DNA of 35,275 nt from assembly GCA_016188985.1 (NCBI GenBank), contig JACPGM010000148.1:1-35275 (forward strand), given 5' to 3'. The notes below the pieces were generated by a model that saw only the letters and a list, made by a program, of their open reading frames with translations, was not told the DNA's origin and made no database searches. Positions within the stretch are counted from its first letter, which is position 1. Every line of letters begins with the position of its first letter. Below, in pieces: positions 25,196-33,952 of this stretch. This stretch comes from Lentisphaerota bacterium (GTDB taxonomy: Bacteria; Verrucomicrobiota; Kiritimatiellia; JAAZAB01). The translations under genes were made by a program, and so were the position numbers.

Positions 25196-27484
25196 CTACA
25201 ATATCACCTTGGCCGCCGCGACAATATCCCGGGCATTGGGCAAAAAGGCCGCTTCCAGAATGTGGGACTGCGGGGCAATGCCGTCCTTGGCGCCGACGCG
25301 CAAGACCGGGGCATCCAGATCGTCAAAGGCCTGCTCCATTATCCGCGAGGCAACTTCACCGGTAAAACTGCCGATATTGACCGACTGACTGGCGACCACA
25401 CAGCGGCCGGTCTTGCGGACGGAAGCCAGCACCGTATCCATATCAAGCGGGACCAGGCTGCGCAGGTCAATGACTTCGGCGCTGATCCGCAGTTCTTCGT
25501 TCAGAATATCAGCGGCCTTAAGGGCATCCTGCACGGCCGGTCCCCAGGCCACCAAGCTGATATCGGCGCCCTCGCGTTTGATATCGGCCTGTCCCAGCGG
25601 CACCAAGTATTCGGTTTCCGGCACCGGCCCTTTCAGGCCGTAAAGCAGTTGCGATTCAACAAACATGATCGGATTATTATCGCGAATGGCGGCTTTAAGC
25701 AGCCCTTTGGCATCGTAGGGCGTAGCCGGATAGATCACGTATAACCCGGGAATATGAGCAAAGACCGACTCCAGCGTCTGGGAATGCTGGCCGCCATAAC
25801 CTTTGCCGCCGCCCACTGAGGCGCGAATGACCAGCGCAATTTCCACATTGGCCCCGGACATGTAATGCCACTTGGCCGCCTGATTGCTGATCTGGTCGGA
25901 AGCCATCAGGGCAAAATCCATGTACATGAGTTCCACCACCGGCCTTAAGCCCACCATGGCGGCGCCAACCGCGGTGCCGCAGATCGCGGCTTCCGAGATC
26001 GGGGCGTTAAACACCCGCTCGCGACCGAACGCTTCCAGCAGACCCTTGGTCACCTTGAAGGCCCCGCCATAATCGGCCACGTCTTCCCCGTAATGAATGA
26101 CGCGATTGTCGTGCAGCATCTCCTCGACCAGCGCTTCCTTGATGGCGTCCTTGTAGGTCAGCTCGCCGTTAACGCGCTTGATGACCGGCAGTTCCTTGAC
26201 GATTTTCGTCCGGCGCGCCGGCTCCGGCACGGGTTCACCGGTGGTATCCGTGTACATGTATTTAATCACATCGGCCGGGGCGGGATCGGGCGAGGCCGCC
26301 GCCCGTTGGGCGGCGCGCGCATTGCGCTCGCGCACTTTCTTTTCCAGAGCGGCCAAGGCTGCCTGGTCCAGGATGCCCGCTTCCAGCGCCTGGCGCGAAA
26401 AGAGGGCAATAGGGTCAACGCCTTTCCAAGCGGCTTCCTCGTCCTTGGTGCGGTATTCCGTGCGCGGGTCAGTCAGCGAGTGCCCGTAATAGCGGTAAGT
26501 GTTGACTTCGATCAGATAAGGACCCTTGCCCCGCCGGCAGCCCTCGGCGGCGCGCCGCACGGCCTCGCGCACCGCGAGCACATCCATGCCGTTAACCACT
26601 TCGGCCTGCATGTTATTGTCGGCAAACCCGACGGCGCGGCGCGCCAGGGTGGCAACGCCGCTAACTTCTTCGAGGGCGCGCCCGGTCATGCCGTAGTGAT
26701 TATTCTGGATCAGGAAAATGATCGGCAGGCCGAAAGGCTGCTTGGCGAGCTCGTTGGTGAACTGGCCCATGGCCGCGAAGTTCAGCGACTCCAGGACCAC
26801 GCCGTTGCCGAAGGCGCCGTCGCCGGCGAAACAGCAAACCACCTGGTCGTTCCGCAGGTAGCGGCAGGCCACCGCCGCGCCGGTGGCAATGGGCACGCCG
26901 CCGCCGACGATGGCGTTGGCCCCAAGGTGATGGAGCGTAAAGTCGGCGATATGCATGCCGCCGCCGCGCCCCTTGCAGTAACCGCTTTCCTTGCCGAAGA
27001 GCTCAGCTACGGTGCGGAAAACATGGTCCTCGAGCGCCGCTTCCATGAGGCCCGCGCGCGTCGTGGTGGAACAATCCGGCACACGGCTGCGGAGCGCCGC
27101 ATCTTCCATCGCGCGTAGGGCCACGCAGCCCTTAGCAATGCTGTCGCCGTGGCCGCGGTGGGTGCTGGTGATGTAATCGGCGCCTTGCAAGCCGGCGCAG
27201 GCGCCGGCCGAACAGGCCTCCTGGCCGATGGATACATGGGTCGGCCCGCGGTAATTGAATTCCGGCAGAGGCTCGTAAGCGCCCGAACGGAGTTTGACGA
27301 TCATTTCCTCGAACTCGCGGATCGTCAGCATGTCTTCGAGGAGTTCGAGCGCCTGCTCGCGCGGCAAGCTGCCGGCGGCCAGTTCGCTCTTAAGCGTGCC
27401 CTTGAACTGGTAACAGGGGATCACGCCGCATTCCACGAGCGCAGGGCTGAAGTCCGGTCGCAGATTGCTTAAATAGTTCGGCAT
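25196..27484 (-). CDS. Fused pyruvate dehydrogenase E1 alpha-beta
   Basis: A 762-residue fusion of the thiamine diphosphate-dependent E1 alpha (about 40-410) and beta (about 435-762) chains; it decarboxylates pyruvate and acetylates the lipoyl groups of E2. Alpha: THRGHGDSIAKG (108-119), thiamine-binding GDG at 221-223 with NN at 261-262, GHSLTDPRTEYR loop. Beta: YGEDVADYGGAF, catalytic Glu498 in NAPISEAAICG, GGGKGYGGQHSQTLES loop. Residues about 120-160 form an insertion relative to usual alpha chains, and the GDG-to-NN spacing is also long. The first 40 residues are an unusual extension. Branched-chain or acetoin E1 is possible, but the E2/E3 context favours pyruvate. AAAGGGAAG precedes the ATG. 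Confidence 0.9.
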   Translation of the reverse strand: MPNYLSNLRPDFSPALVECGVIPCYQFKGTLKSELAAGSLPREQALELLEDMLTIREFEEMIVKLRSGAYEPLPEFNYRGPTHVSIGQEACSAGACAGLQGADYITSTHRGHGDSIAKGCVALRAMEDAALRSRVPDCSTTTRAGLMEAALEDHVFRTVAELFGKESGYCKGRGGGMHIADFTLHHLGANAIVGGGVPIATGAAVACRYLRNDQVVCCFAGDGAFGNGVVLESLNFAAMGQFTNELAKQPFGLPIIFLIQNNHYGMTGRALEEVSGVATLARRAVGFADNNMQAEVVNGMDVLAVREAVRRAAEGCRRGKGPYLIEVNTYRYYGHSLTDPRTEYRTKDEEAAWKGVDPIALFSRQALEAGILDQAALAALEKKVRERNARAAQRAAASPDPAPADVIKYMYTDTTGEPVPEPARRTKIVKELPVIKRVNGELTYKDAIKEALVEEMLHDNRVIHYGEDVADYGGAFKVTKGLLEAFGRERVFNAPISEAAICGTAVGAAMVGLRPVVELMYMDFALMASDQISNQAAKWHYMSGANVEIALVIRASVGGGKGYGGQHSQTLESVFAHIPGLYVIYPATPYDAKGLLKAAIRDNNPIMFVESQLLYGLKGPVPETEYLVPLGQADIKREGADISLVAWGPAVQDALKAADILNEELRISAEVIDLRSLVPLDMDTVLASVRKTGRCVVASQSVNIGSFTGEVASRIMEQAFDDLDAPVLRVGAKDGIAPQSHILEAAFLPNARDIVAAAKVIL

Positions 27485-27663
27485 AAGCGCGCTTCCCTTT
27501 CTGCGTGACAGGTTCCGTCAGCCATCGTCGCACTGGCCCAGGGACGGCGCGCACAGAGGCGCGCCCTCCCTGGAGAGCGGACCTCCGTGTCCGCCGCGAA
27601 TACGAAGCACGGGGCGAGAGCGGCACTCTGCCGGGCCGCGAAGGCGGAACGCCGAGGGGCAGG
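27485..27663. other. Gap between rpoZ and E1 genes, repeat-like
   Basis: G+C-rich sequence with short inverted motifs (for example GGCGCGC twice, and GCGGAC...GTCCGC), of the same style as other intergenic palindromes here. No gene or clear promoter is visible, so whether E1 is read from the rpoZ promoter is open. Confidence 0.4.
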
Positions 27664-27891
27664 TCAGACCTTGGGCAAGTTACGCGTCTGAGAAAAATCA
27701 ATTTCAGCCACAAGCTTACCCTCGGCTATTTCCCTCAGCACAATATCTTCGATATCCTCATTGGGGTCGGTCACCTTAACCAGAGGGCGGTCGCCAACCA
27801 CCAACTGTTTCACCCGCTTCGAAACCACGTTGATCAGCACGGAAGTATTGGGAATACGCCGCTTTGCCGCGTCCAGGTTGTTCAAATTCAT
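27664..27891 (-). CDS. rpoZ: RNA polymerase omega subunit
   Basis: A 75-residue protein of the omega/RpoZ family, which aids assembly of RNA polymerase by holding beta-prime. The start MNLNNLDAAKRRIPNTSVLI places the conserved N-terminal helices; the next part, VVSKRVKQLVVGDRPLV, matches the family's central V..RA.QL..G..P block, and EDIVLREIAEGKL is the C-terminal helix. I chose the ATG at 27891, preceded by GGGGGAAGA, rather than the ATG at 27939, which lies upstream of the predicted promoter. It precedes the E1 gene by 179 bases on the same strand. Confidence 0.8.
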   Translation of the reverse strand: MNLNNLDAAKRRIPNTSVLINVVSKRVKQLVVGDRPLVKVTDPNEDIEDIVLREIAEGKLVAEIDFSQTRNLPKV

Positions 27892-27914
27892 TCTTCCCCC
27901 ATAAAAAAGGCGGT

Positions 27915-27943
27915 AGTATAGGCGGCCCTGCTCCGGCAAGCAA
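27915..27943 (-). promoter_or_regulatory. Sigma-70-type promoter candidate for rpoZ
   Basis: On the minus strand TTGCTT (27938-27943), 17 bases, TATACT (27915-27920). The -10 box matches consensus at five of six positions. Transcription would start near 27908, giving a short leader before the ATG at 27891. Confidence 0.5.
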
Positions 27944-27984
27944 GTGTTTTGTGAAGCAAAAAGTGACCCCCTCAGTCTCGAGGG

Positions 27985-28166
27985 CTGATTGTCATTCCCG
28001 ACATGATGCTACTCTGCGAAGTTCCGCCATAGCGGATCCGCCTTCTGGCGGAAAGCCTCCCTGCTCTGCGAAGCCGCTACGCAGGGCGTAGAAGAGTCGC
28101 TACGAAGCACGAGTCGGGAATCCAGAAAAACCAATGCTGGATTCCCGCTTTCGCGGGAATGACAGC
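27985..28166. repeat. Composite palindromic repeat, copy B
   Basis: Near-identical to copy A (18540-18730), with the same outer TGTCATTCCCG/CGGGAATGACA arms and the same inner modules TTCCGCC...GGCGGAA (28022-28053) and CCCTGC...GCAGGG (28059-28086). It differs by one base inserted in the first module loop, a shorter segment before the right hairpin, and a T for C in that hairpin's loop. It sits between rpoZ and groEL; the rest of that 454-base gap holds the rpoZ promoter and the hairpins behind groEL. Confidence 0.85.
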
Positions 28167-28209
28167 GTTGATGTCCACAACCTACCCACAAGACTAAGGG
28201 GATACAGCG

Positions 28210-28256
28210 AAAAAAAGGCGGCCGGGAGCGGGAAGATATTCCCCTGCCGGCCGCCA
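28210..28256 (-). terminator. Strong terminator downstream of groEL
   Basis: On the minus strand GGCGGCCGGC... pairs with ...GCCGGCCGCC (arms 28241-28255 and 28217-28232, loop about 8 bases, 9 perfect G+C pairs then imperfect ones), followed by seven T (28210-28216). It ends the dnaK-groES-groEL transcript. Confidence 0.8.
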
Positions 28257-28257
28257 A

Positions 28258-28347
28258 AAAACGCATCAGGCAAAACTGCTTGACCGGGGCGACCCGCGCC
28301 AAGCTAAGCCGGCGCGGCCGCGCCCGTTCAAGCTGAAGAAGCGTTTT
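28258..28347 (-). repeat. Additional inverted repeat at the groEL stop codon
   Basis: Outer arms AAAACGC/GCGTTTT (28258-28264 and 28341-28347) and a second pair built on GCTTGA/TCAAGC with inner GCGCC/GGCGC enclose most of the space between the stop codon of groEL and the terminator. The arms reach into the stop codon. It may protect the mRNA 3' end or stack with the terminator. Confidence 0.5.
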
Positions 28348-29989
28348 AATACATGTCTTCCATACCGCCGCCATGCGGACCACCAGGAGGCGGCATCGGT
28401 TTCTCCTTCTCCGGAATCTCGGTCACCATGCACTCCGTGGTCAGCAACAGCCCGGCGATACTGGCGGCATTCTGGATCGCGAAGCGCGTGACCTTGGTAG
28501 GATCAATAACGCCATCCTTGACCAGGTCAGCGTATTCGGCCGTAGCCAGGTTGTAGCCGTAACTGCCCTTGCTTTTCTTGACCTCGGCCACGACAATCGA
28601 GGAATCAATCCCCGCATTGGCCACCAGTTGACGAATCGGCGATTCCAGCGCGCGATTGACGATCTGCACGCCGATGGACTCGTCGCCTTTGGCTTTAACA
28701 TCTTCCAGGGCGCCTTGGCAACGCAACAGCGCCACGCCGCCGCCGGCGACCACGCCTTCCTCCACCGCCGCGCGAGTCGCGTGCAAGGCATCCTCGACGC
28801 GCGCCTTCTTTTCCTTCATTTCCGTTTCGGTGGCCGCGCCCACGTTGATCACGGCGACGCCGCCGGCCAGCTTGGCCAGGCGCTCTTGCAGTTTCTCGCG
28901 GTCGTAGTCCGAGGTGGTTTCCTCGATCTCTTTGCGAATCTGCGCCACGCGGCCCTGAATGGTCGAAGTCTTGCCGCCGCCTTCGATAATCGTGGTGTTC
29001 TCCTTGTCCACGGTTACCCGTTTGGCGCGGCCCAGGTCTTCGATCTTCACGTTTTCGAGCTTGATGCCCAGGTCTTCGGTCAGGCACCGGCCGCCCGTCA
29101 GGATGGCAATATCTTCCAGCATGGCCTTGCGCCGATCGCCAAAACCGGGCGCCTTGACCGCGCATGCCTGCAAAGTGCCGCGCAGGCGGTTGACTACCAG
29201 GGTAGCCAGGGCCTCGCCTTCCACTTCCTCGGCAATGATCAGCAAGGGCTTGCCGGCCTTAGCCACGTTCTGCAACAGCGGCAACAGGTCCTGCAGGGTG
29301 GAAATCTTCTTTTCATAGATCAGGATGTAGACATCCTCCAGTAAGGCTTCCATCGTCTCGGCGTTGGTGACGAAGTAAGGCGAAAGGTAGCCCTTGTCAA
29401 ACTGCATGCCTTCAACAACGTCCAGCGTCGTTTCGATGGTCTTGGCTTCTTCGACCGTCACGGTGCCATCCTTGCCGACCTTATCCATGGCGTCGGCAAT
29501 GATTTCACCGATCTTCTTGTCGCCATTGGCCGAAATGGTCGCCACCTGGGAGATTTCCGTGTGCTCCTTGACCTTCTTGCTCTGCTTGGCCAAGGCATCA
29601 ACCACTAAATCAACGGCCTTGTCAATGCCGCGCTTGAGAGCCATGGGATCGGACCCAGCCGTCACGTTTTTCAGGCCTTCGCGATAGATGGCTTCGCTCA
29701 AGAGGGTCGCGGTGGTCGTGCCGTCGCCGGCCACATCGCTGGTCTTGCTGGCCACTTCGCGCACCATCTGGGCGCCCATGTTTTCAAACGGGTCCGCCAG
29801 TTCGATCTCCTTGGCCACCGTTACTCCGTCCTTGGTGATGGTCGGAGAGCCGAACTTCTTGTCCAGAATGACGTTGCGTCCGCAGGGGCCCAGGGTAACC
29901 TTGACGGCTCGGCTGAGTTTCTCCACGCCGCGCAAAATTGCCTGGCGGGCCTCGGCGTTGTATTTCAATTGCTTGCCTTTGTCTGCCAT
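28346..29989 (-). CDS. groL: Chaperonin GroEL
   Basis: The 547-residue 60-kDa chaperonin subunit; fourteen assemble in a double ring that folds proteins with GroES. ATP-site motifs are present: [20 protein letters not shown] near the N-terminus, [10 protein letters not shown] (about 86-95), and GGGVALLRC with [20 protein letters not shown] toward the C-terminus. The tail ends [12 protein letters not shown] rather than the long GGM repeat common in proteobacteria. A GAGGAGA site precedes the ATG. It follows groES by 69 bases. A Cys replaces the usual Lys or Arg-type residue after GP in LGPCGRN. Confidence 0.97.
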   Translation of the reverse strand: MADKGKQLKYNAEARQAILRGVEKLSRAVKVTLGPCGRNVILDKKFGSPTITKDGVTVAKEIELADPFENMGAQMVREVASKTSDVAGDGTTTATLLSEAIYREGLKNVTAGSDPMALKRGIDKAVDLVVDALAKQSKKVKEHTEISQVATISANGDKKIGEIIADAMDKVGKDGTVTVEEAKTIETTLDVVEGMQFDKGYLSPYFVTNAETMEALLEDVYILIYEKKISTLQDLLPLLQNVAKAGKPLLIIAEEVEGEALATLVVNRLRGTLQACAVKAPGFGDRRKAMLEDIAILTGGRCLTEDLGIKLENVKIEDLGRAKRVTVDKENTTIIEGGGKTSTIQGRVAQIRKEIEETTSDYDREKLQERLAKLAGGVAVINVGAATETEMKEKKARVEDALHATRAAVEEGVVAGGGVALLRCQGALEDVKAKGDESIGVQIVNRALESPIRQLVANAGIDSSIVVAEVKKSKGSYGYNLATAEYADLVKDGVIDPTKVTRFAIQNAASIAGLLLTTECMVTEIPEKEKPMPPPGGPHGGGMEDMY

Positions 29990-30058
29990 AGTAGCTGTCT
30001 CCTCGTGTTAGCTTGCTTTCCCGCCCCAACTGCGTTTGAGCGTCGGGGGTTGTTTCCT

Positions 30059-30349
30059 TTACCCTTCAACAATGCCGAGAATGTCATCCTCGCGCACAAT
30101 TTGATATTCGATCTCGTCAATCTTGACTTCGGTGCCGCCATATTTCGGCAGCAACACCCGATCGCCTTTCTTCACGTTCATAGGGATCAACTTGCCGGCG
30201 TCATCCCGCTTGCCCGGGCCCGCGGCGATGACCTTGCCCTGCATCGGTTTTTCCTTGGCGCTGTCGGGAATAATAATGCCGCCTTTCTTGACTTCCCCTT
30301 CCTTCTCCGGCTCGATCAGAACACGATCTCCTAACGGCTGAATTTTCAT
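30059..30349 (-). CDS. groES: Co-chaperonin GroES
   Basis: A 96-residue lid subunit of the GroEL chamber, normal length. It begins [19 protein letters not shown], with the mobile loop [16 protein letters not shown] (about 23-38) that contacts GroEL, and ends [20 protein letters not shown] lies about 11 bases before the ATG. It lies 42 bases after dnaK with no hairpin between them, so dnaK-groES-groEL is probably one transcript, an order less common than separate groESL and dnaK operons. Confidence 0.97.
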   Translation of the reverse strand: MKIQPLGDRVLIEPEKEGEVKKGGIIIPDSAKEKPMQGKVIAAGPGKRDDAGKLIPMNVKKGDRVLLPKYGGTEVKIDEIEYQIVREDDILGIVEG

Positions 30350-30391
30350 TTAACCACTACCCTCCTTCTGTTTGTTTTTTTTGTCTTGAAC

Positions 30392-32329
30392 TCATTTCTT
30401 GTCGTCCACCATTTCAAAATCAGCGTCAATAGCATCATCGGAGCCCTTGCCGCCTCCTCCGCTTGGCGGCGCCTCGCGGCGGGATTCACCGCGGGCCGCA
30501 TCCTCCGGCGGCGGAGCGGACTGCGTGCTCTTGGCCCGCGCATAGAGATCGGCGGAAACCGCCTGCATCTCGGTATTGAGTTTTTCCAGGGCGCTGCGCA
30601 GCGCCGCGCTTTCGCCATCTTTGCTGGCCGCTTTAAGCTTCTCGACGGCCGCTTCCACGCCGGCTTTTTTGGCCGGATCAATTTTACCGCCCTGTTCCTT
30701 GAGCAACTTCTCGGTTTCATAGACCGTGGCATCGGCGCGGTTCTTAAGCTCAGCCTGCTCGCGGCGCTGCTGGTCATCGCTGGCGTGCTGCTCGGCATCC
30801 TTGACCATTTTTTCGATTTCACTCTTTTCCAGGCCGCTGGAAGCGGTGATGGTGATCTTTTGCTCCTTATTGGTGCCCAGATCCTTGGCGCTCACCTGCA
30901 GGATGCCATTAGCGTCAATATCGAAAGCCACCTCGATCTGCGGCACGCCGCGCGGCGCCGGCGGAATGCCATCAAGGTGAAAGCGCCCAATGGATTTATT
31001 GTCCGCGGCCATCTTGCGCTCGCCCTGGAGTACGTGGATTTCCACCGAGGGCTGACTGTCCGCGGCGGTGCTGAAAATCTCATTCTTGCGCGTGGGAATG
31101 GTGGTGTTGCGTTCGATCAGCATGGTGAACACCCCGCCCAAGGTTTCAATACCCAGGCTCAAGGGCGTTACATCCAGCAAGAGGACATCATGCACTTCGC
31201 CCTTCAAGACACCGCCCTGGATCGCGGCGCCGACGGCCACGACTTCATCGGGATTGACCCCCTTGTGGGGATCCTTGCTGAACAGTTCTTTAACCTGATC
31301 CTGGACTTTAGGCATGCGGGTCATGCCGCCTACCAGCACGACCTCGTCAATTTTGGCAACGTCAATGCCGGAATCTTTCAGGCAGGCGCGGACGGGATCA
31401 ACCGTGCGCTCAATGAACTCATCCACGAGTTGTTCCAGCTTGGCGCGGGTCAGGGTGACATTGAGATGTTTGGGCCCGGTTTGATCGGCGGTGATAAACG
31501 GCAGATTAATATCAGTCTGCTGAGAGGTGGAAAGCTCGCACTTGGCCTTTTCGGCCGCTTCCTTCAAGCGCTGCAGGGCCATCGGGTCTTTGGAGAGGTC
31601 AATCCCATTTTCCTTTTTGAACTCGGTCACCAGCCAGATAATGACGGCCTGGTCGAAATCATCGCCGCCCAGGTGGGTATCCCCGTTAGTGGCCTTGACC
31701 TCGAAAACGCCCTCGCCGATTTCCAGAACCGAAATATCGAAGGTGCCCCCGCCCAGGTCGTAGACGGCGATTTTCTCGTCCTTTTTCTTTTCCAGCCCGT
31801 AGGCCAGCGAAGCCGCGGTAGGTTCGTTGATGATGCGCAGGACTTCCAGGCCGGCGATTTTGCCGGCATCCTTGGTGGCCTGGCGCTGGCTGTCATTGAA
31901 ATAGGCCGGCGTGGTGATAACCGCCTGAGTAATCTTCTCGCCGAGATAAGCCTCGGCGTCGGCCTTCATCTTCTGCAAGATCATGGACGAGATTTCCGGC
32001 GGTGTGTAGATTTTATCGCTGGCTTTAATGTTGGCGTCGCCATTCTTGCCCCGGACCACTTCATAGGGCACCAACTTGATCTCACGGGCCACTTCCTCAT
32101 ATTTCCGGCCCATGAAGCGCTTGATGGAATAAACTGTGTTCTTAGGATTGGTGACCGCCTGGCGCTTGGCGGCCTGGCCGACCAGCCGCTCGCCGCTCTT
32201 GGTAAAGGCCACCACCGAGGGCGTGGTGCGCATGCCGTCGGCATTGGGAATAACAACCGGCTGGCCGCCTTCCATAACGGCCATGCACGAATTGGTCGTT
32301 CCTAAGTCAATGCCTAACACTTTGGCCAT
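30392..32329 (-). CDS. dnaK: Chaperone DnaK (Hsp70)
   Basis: A 645-residue Hsp70. The nucleotide-binding domain starts [20 protein letters not shown] and includes the phosphate loops [17 protein letters not shown] and [12 protein letters not shown] (residues 1-385). The substrate-binding domain follows the linker [16 protein letters not shown]. The lid is rich in Lys and Glu and ends [11 protein letters not shown], close to the common DADFEEV tail. GGGGAGAAG precedes the ATG at 32329; 22 further codons upstream are open but unlike the family. No grpE or dnaJ is adjacent. Regulation may be unusual: no CIRCE element is found, but a sigma-54-like site lies upstream (32412-32431). Confidence 0.97.
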   Translation of the reverse strand: MAKVLGIDLGTTNSCMAVMEGGQPVVIPNADGMRTTPSVVAFTKSGERLVGQAAKRQAVTNPKNTVYSIKRFMGRKYEEVAREIKLVPYEVVRGKNGDANIKASDKIYTPPEISSMILQKMKADAEAYLGEKITQAVITTPAYFNDSQRQATKDAGKIAGLEVLRIINEPTAASLAYGLEKKKDEKIAVYDLGGGTFDISVLEIGEGVFEVKATNGDTHLGGDDFDQAVIIWLVTEFKKENGIDLSKDPMALQRLKEAAEKAKCELSTSQQTDINLPFITADQTGPKHLNVTLTRAKLEQLVDEFIERTVDPVRACLKDSGIDVAKIDEVVLVGGMTRMPKVQDQVKELFSKDPHKGVNPDEVVAVGAAIQGGVLKGEVHDVLLLDVTPLSLGIETLGGVFTMLIERNTTIPTRKNEIFSTAADSQPSVEIHVLQGERKMAADNKSIGRFHLDGIPPAPRGVPQIEVAFDIDANGILQVSAKDLGTNKEQKITITASSGLEKSEIEKMVKDAEQHASDDQQRREQAELKNRADATVYETEKLLKEQGGKIDPAKKAGVEAAVEKLKAASKDGESAALRSALEKLNTEMQAVSADLYARAKSTQSAPPPEDAARGESRREAPPSGGGGKGSDDAIDADFEMVDDKK

Positions 32330-32411
32330 CGGATCTTCTCCCCAAAAAAAGTTCCGTGAACTCTCCGCTAACAACCTACCCGCACCAAGTGGCAATACTA
32401 ACCGTTATGAT

Positions 32412-32431
32412 ATTAGCAAGGACCATGCCAA
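32412..32431 (-). promoter_or_regulatory. Sigma-54-type promoter candidate upstream of dnaK
   Basis: The minus strand reads TTGGCATGGTCCTTGCTAAT. This matches TGGCACG-N4-TTGCW with one mismatch, and the GG and GC dinucleotides are exactly 12 bases apart. Transcription would start about 75 bases before the dnaK ATG. A sigma-70 reading (TTGCTA then TATTGC with a 16-base spacer) overlaps it, so the call is tentative. An upstream enhancer site was not identified. Confidence 0.35.
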
Positions 32432-32689
32432 GATAGCGTTTCTGTCATAATGTAACGCATTTAACAACCTGCAAATATGGTAGATACAAAAATAATGACT
32501 TGTTTATCAGGCACAGCGGCCTTGCGGCCTGCTCGCGCCGTTTTGTCTCACCCTTGCTGAAGCCGCTTCTGCTATGGCACATCATGACGCATCCTCTATT
32601 CTTGCCGGCTTCTAAGCATAATCCTGATTACAAGGACTACCAGTCTACGATTATTACAGGGTAGTTGCTTCCATGATCGCCGGCCTTCC

Positions 32690-32881
32690 TTGCACACGTT
32701 TTTCCGTCGCCACGAGCCGGAGAAGGACTACAGCAGCAAACTCGCGCGCTATGTTCTCCCGACCAACCTCAAGCTGCTCAGCCAACAGGCTTCGGCCAAC
32801 TGCCCTTAGCCGGTGTGGTCCTAAGAAGACTGCCGCAAGTGGCTCACCGAGGCCAACATTAAAATAAAAAATTACCTTTGA
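32690..32881 (+). pseudogene. Decayed coding remnant of unknown family
   Basis: One plus-strand frame reads LHTFFRRHEPEKDYSSKLAR, then YVLPTNLKLLSQQASANCP, a TAG (32807), PVWS, a TAA (32822), and EDCRKWLTEANIKIKNYL before a TGA at 32879-32881. The composition stays protein-like across both internal stops, as expected for the C-terminal end of a dead gene. No start and no recognisable family. Confidence 0.35.
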
Positions 32882-32981
32882 ATCCCGCGGACGATTTTAT
32901 TATGCTGCCGTCCGGTTGAATCGCCAGAAACATCCCTTGGCTCGCGGAATGGAATAATAAGGAGCAGAGCGTCGCGCTGCG

Positions 32982-33944
32982 ATGAGAGCATTATCCGGCA
33001 TCCAGCCTTCCGGCAAATTGCATCTGGGCAATTATTTCGGCATGATGAAGCCCGTCCTGGAACTCCAGCAAAAGGACGAGACCTTTTTGTTTATCGCCAA
33101 TTATCATGCCCTGACCTCGGTCAACGAGGCTGCCGCTCTGCGCGCGCATACCCGCGATGTAGCCCTGGATTTTCTGGCCTGCGGTCTTGACCCCGAGCGC
33201 ACGGTCTTTTACCGCCAGAGCGATTTGCCGGAGCTTCACGAATTAGCCTGGCTCTTGTCAACGGTCACACCCCTCGGCCTCCTGGAGCGGTGCCATTCCT
33301 ACAAGGACAAAGTGGCCAAGGGTCTTGCGGCCAATCACGGTCTCTTTGCCTACCCGGTCCTGATGGCGGCCGACATCCTGGCGGTGCAGGCCGATATTGT
33401 GCCCGTCGGCCAGGACCAGAAACAGCACGTCGAGGTTACCCGTGATATTGCCCTAAAGTTCAACCAGAAATTCGGCGAAACTTTCAAAATCCCCAAGGCC
33501 GTGATCCGCGAAGCCGTGGCGGTAGTTCCCGGCCTGGACGGCCGCAAAATGTCCAAGTCTTACAACAATACGATCGAGCTTTTTGCCCCGCCGGCGGCCG
33601 CGCGCAAAGCGATCAAAAACATCGTAACCGACAGCAAGACGGTGGCCGACCCGAAAGACCCCGCCACCTGCAACGTGTTTGCGCTCTACGCGCTCCTGGC
33701 GACCGAACCGGAACGCTCCGCCATGGCGGAGCGCTACCGCGCCGGCGGCCTGGGCTACGGCGAAGTCAAAGAGGCGCTCTTTGAGAAAATCCAGGCGGCC
33801 TTCGCGCCGTTCCGGCGCCGGCGGGAGGAACTTGAAAAGGACCCGCAACAGGTCGAAGAGATTCTCCAGCGCGGCGCGGCGCGCGCCCGGGAAGAACTTC
33901 GTAAAACCTTAAAGGCCGCCCGCCGGGCCGTGGGATTGGAGTAG
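32982..33944 (+). CDS. trpS: Tryptophanyl-tRNA synthetase
   Basis: A class I synthetase of 320 residues, near the usual 325-335, charging tRNA-Trp. The start MRALSGIQPSGKLHLGNYFG contains the HIGH-type motif HLGN at 14-17; KMSKS is at 189-193 (LDGRKMSKSYNNTI). YPVLMAADIL and PVGQDQKQHVE are typical TrpRS blocks. AAGGAGC (32959-32965) lies 16 bases before the ATG, unusually far, but no alternative in-frame start exists between them. It is followed after 8 bases by scpA. Confidence 0.96.
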   Translation: MRALSGIQPSGKLHLGNYFGMMKPVLELQQKDETFLFIANYHALTSVNEAAALRAHTRDVALDFLACGLDPERTVFYRQSDLPELHELAWLLSTVTPLGLLERCHSYKDKVAKGLAANHGLFAYPVLMAADILAVQADIVPVGQDQKQHVEVTRDIALKFNQKFGETFKIPKAVIREAVAVVPGLDGRKMSKSYNNTIELFAPPAAARKAIKNIVTDSKTVADPKDPATCNVFALYALLATEPERSAMAERYRAGGLGYGEVKEALFEKIQAAFAPFRRRREELEKDPQQVEEILQRGAARAREELRKTLKAARRAVGLE

Positions 33945-33952
33945 ACCTTACT

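Larger units (their letters stand above)
32330..32981. other. Divergent intergenic region between dnaK and trpS
   Basis: About 650 bases. It contains the sigma-54-like site, a small GGCC/GGCC hairpin near 32518-32530, and the remains of a coding frame (32690-32881). No CIRCE (TTAGCACTC/GAGTGCTAA) and no clear trpS promoter are visible. Confidence 0.5.

Noticed and set aside
26093-27118. Plus-strand frame of 341 codons opposite E1
   Set aside because: Antisense to strongly conserved E1 motifs; composition is rich in His and Arg as expected for a shadow frame.
28373-29344. Plus-strand frame of 323 codons opposite groEL
   Set aside because: Antisense to groEL, no motif, no ribosome-binding site.
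30386-32305. Long plus-strand open frame of 639 codons opposite dnaK
   Set aside because: It is exactly antisense to a clear dnaK, has no family resemblance, and such frames are common opposite G+C-rich genes.
32330-32460. CIRCE/HrcA operator in front of dnaK
   Set aside because: No TTAGCACTC/GAGTGCTAA pair is present; the nearest inverted motif, TGCTAA/TTAGTA, is in the wrong orientation and imperfect.
32673-32867. Plus-strand 64-codon frame in the dnaK-trpS gap
   Set aside because: It overlaps a more protein-like frame with internal stops and is rich in Ser, Arg and Thr, typical of a frame-shifted shadow.
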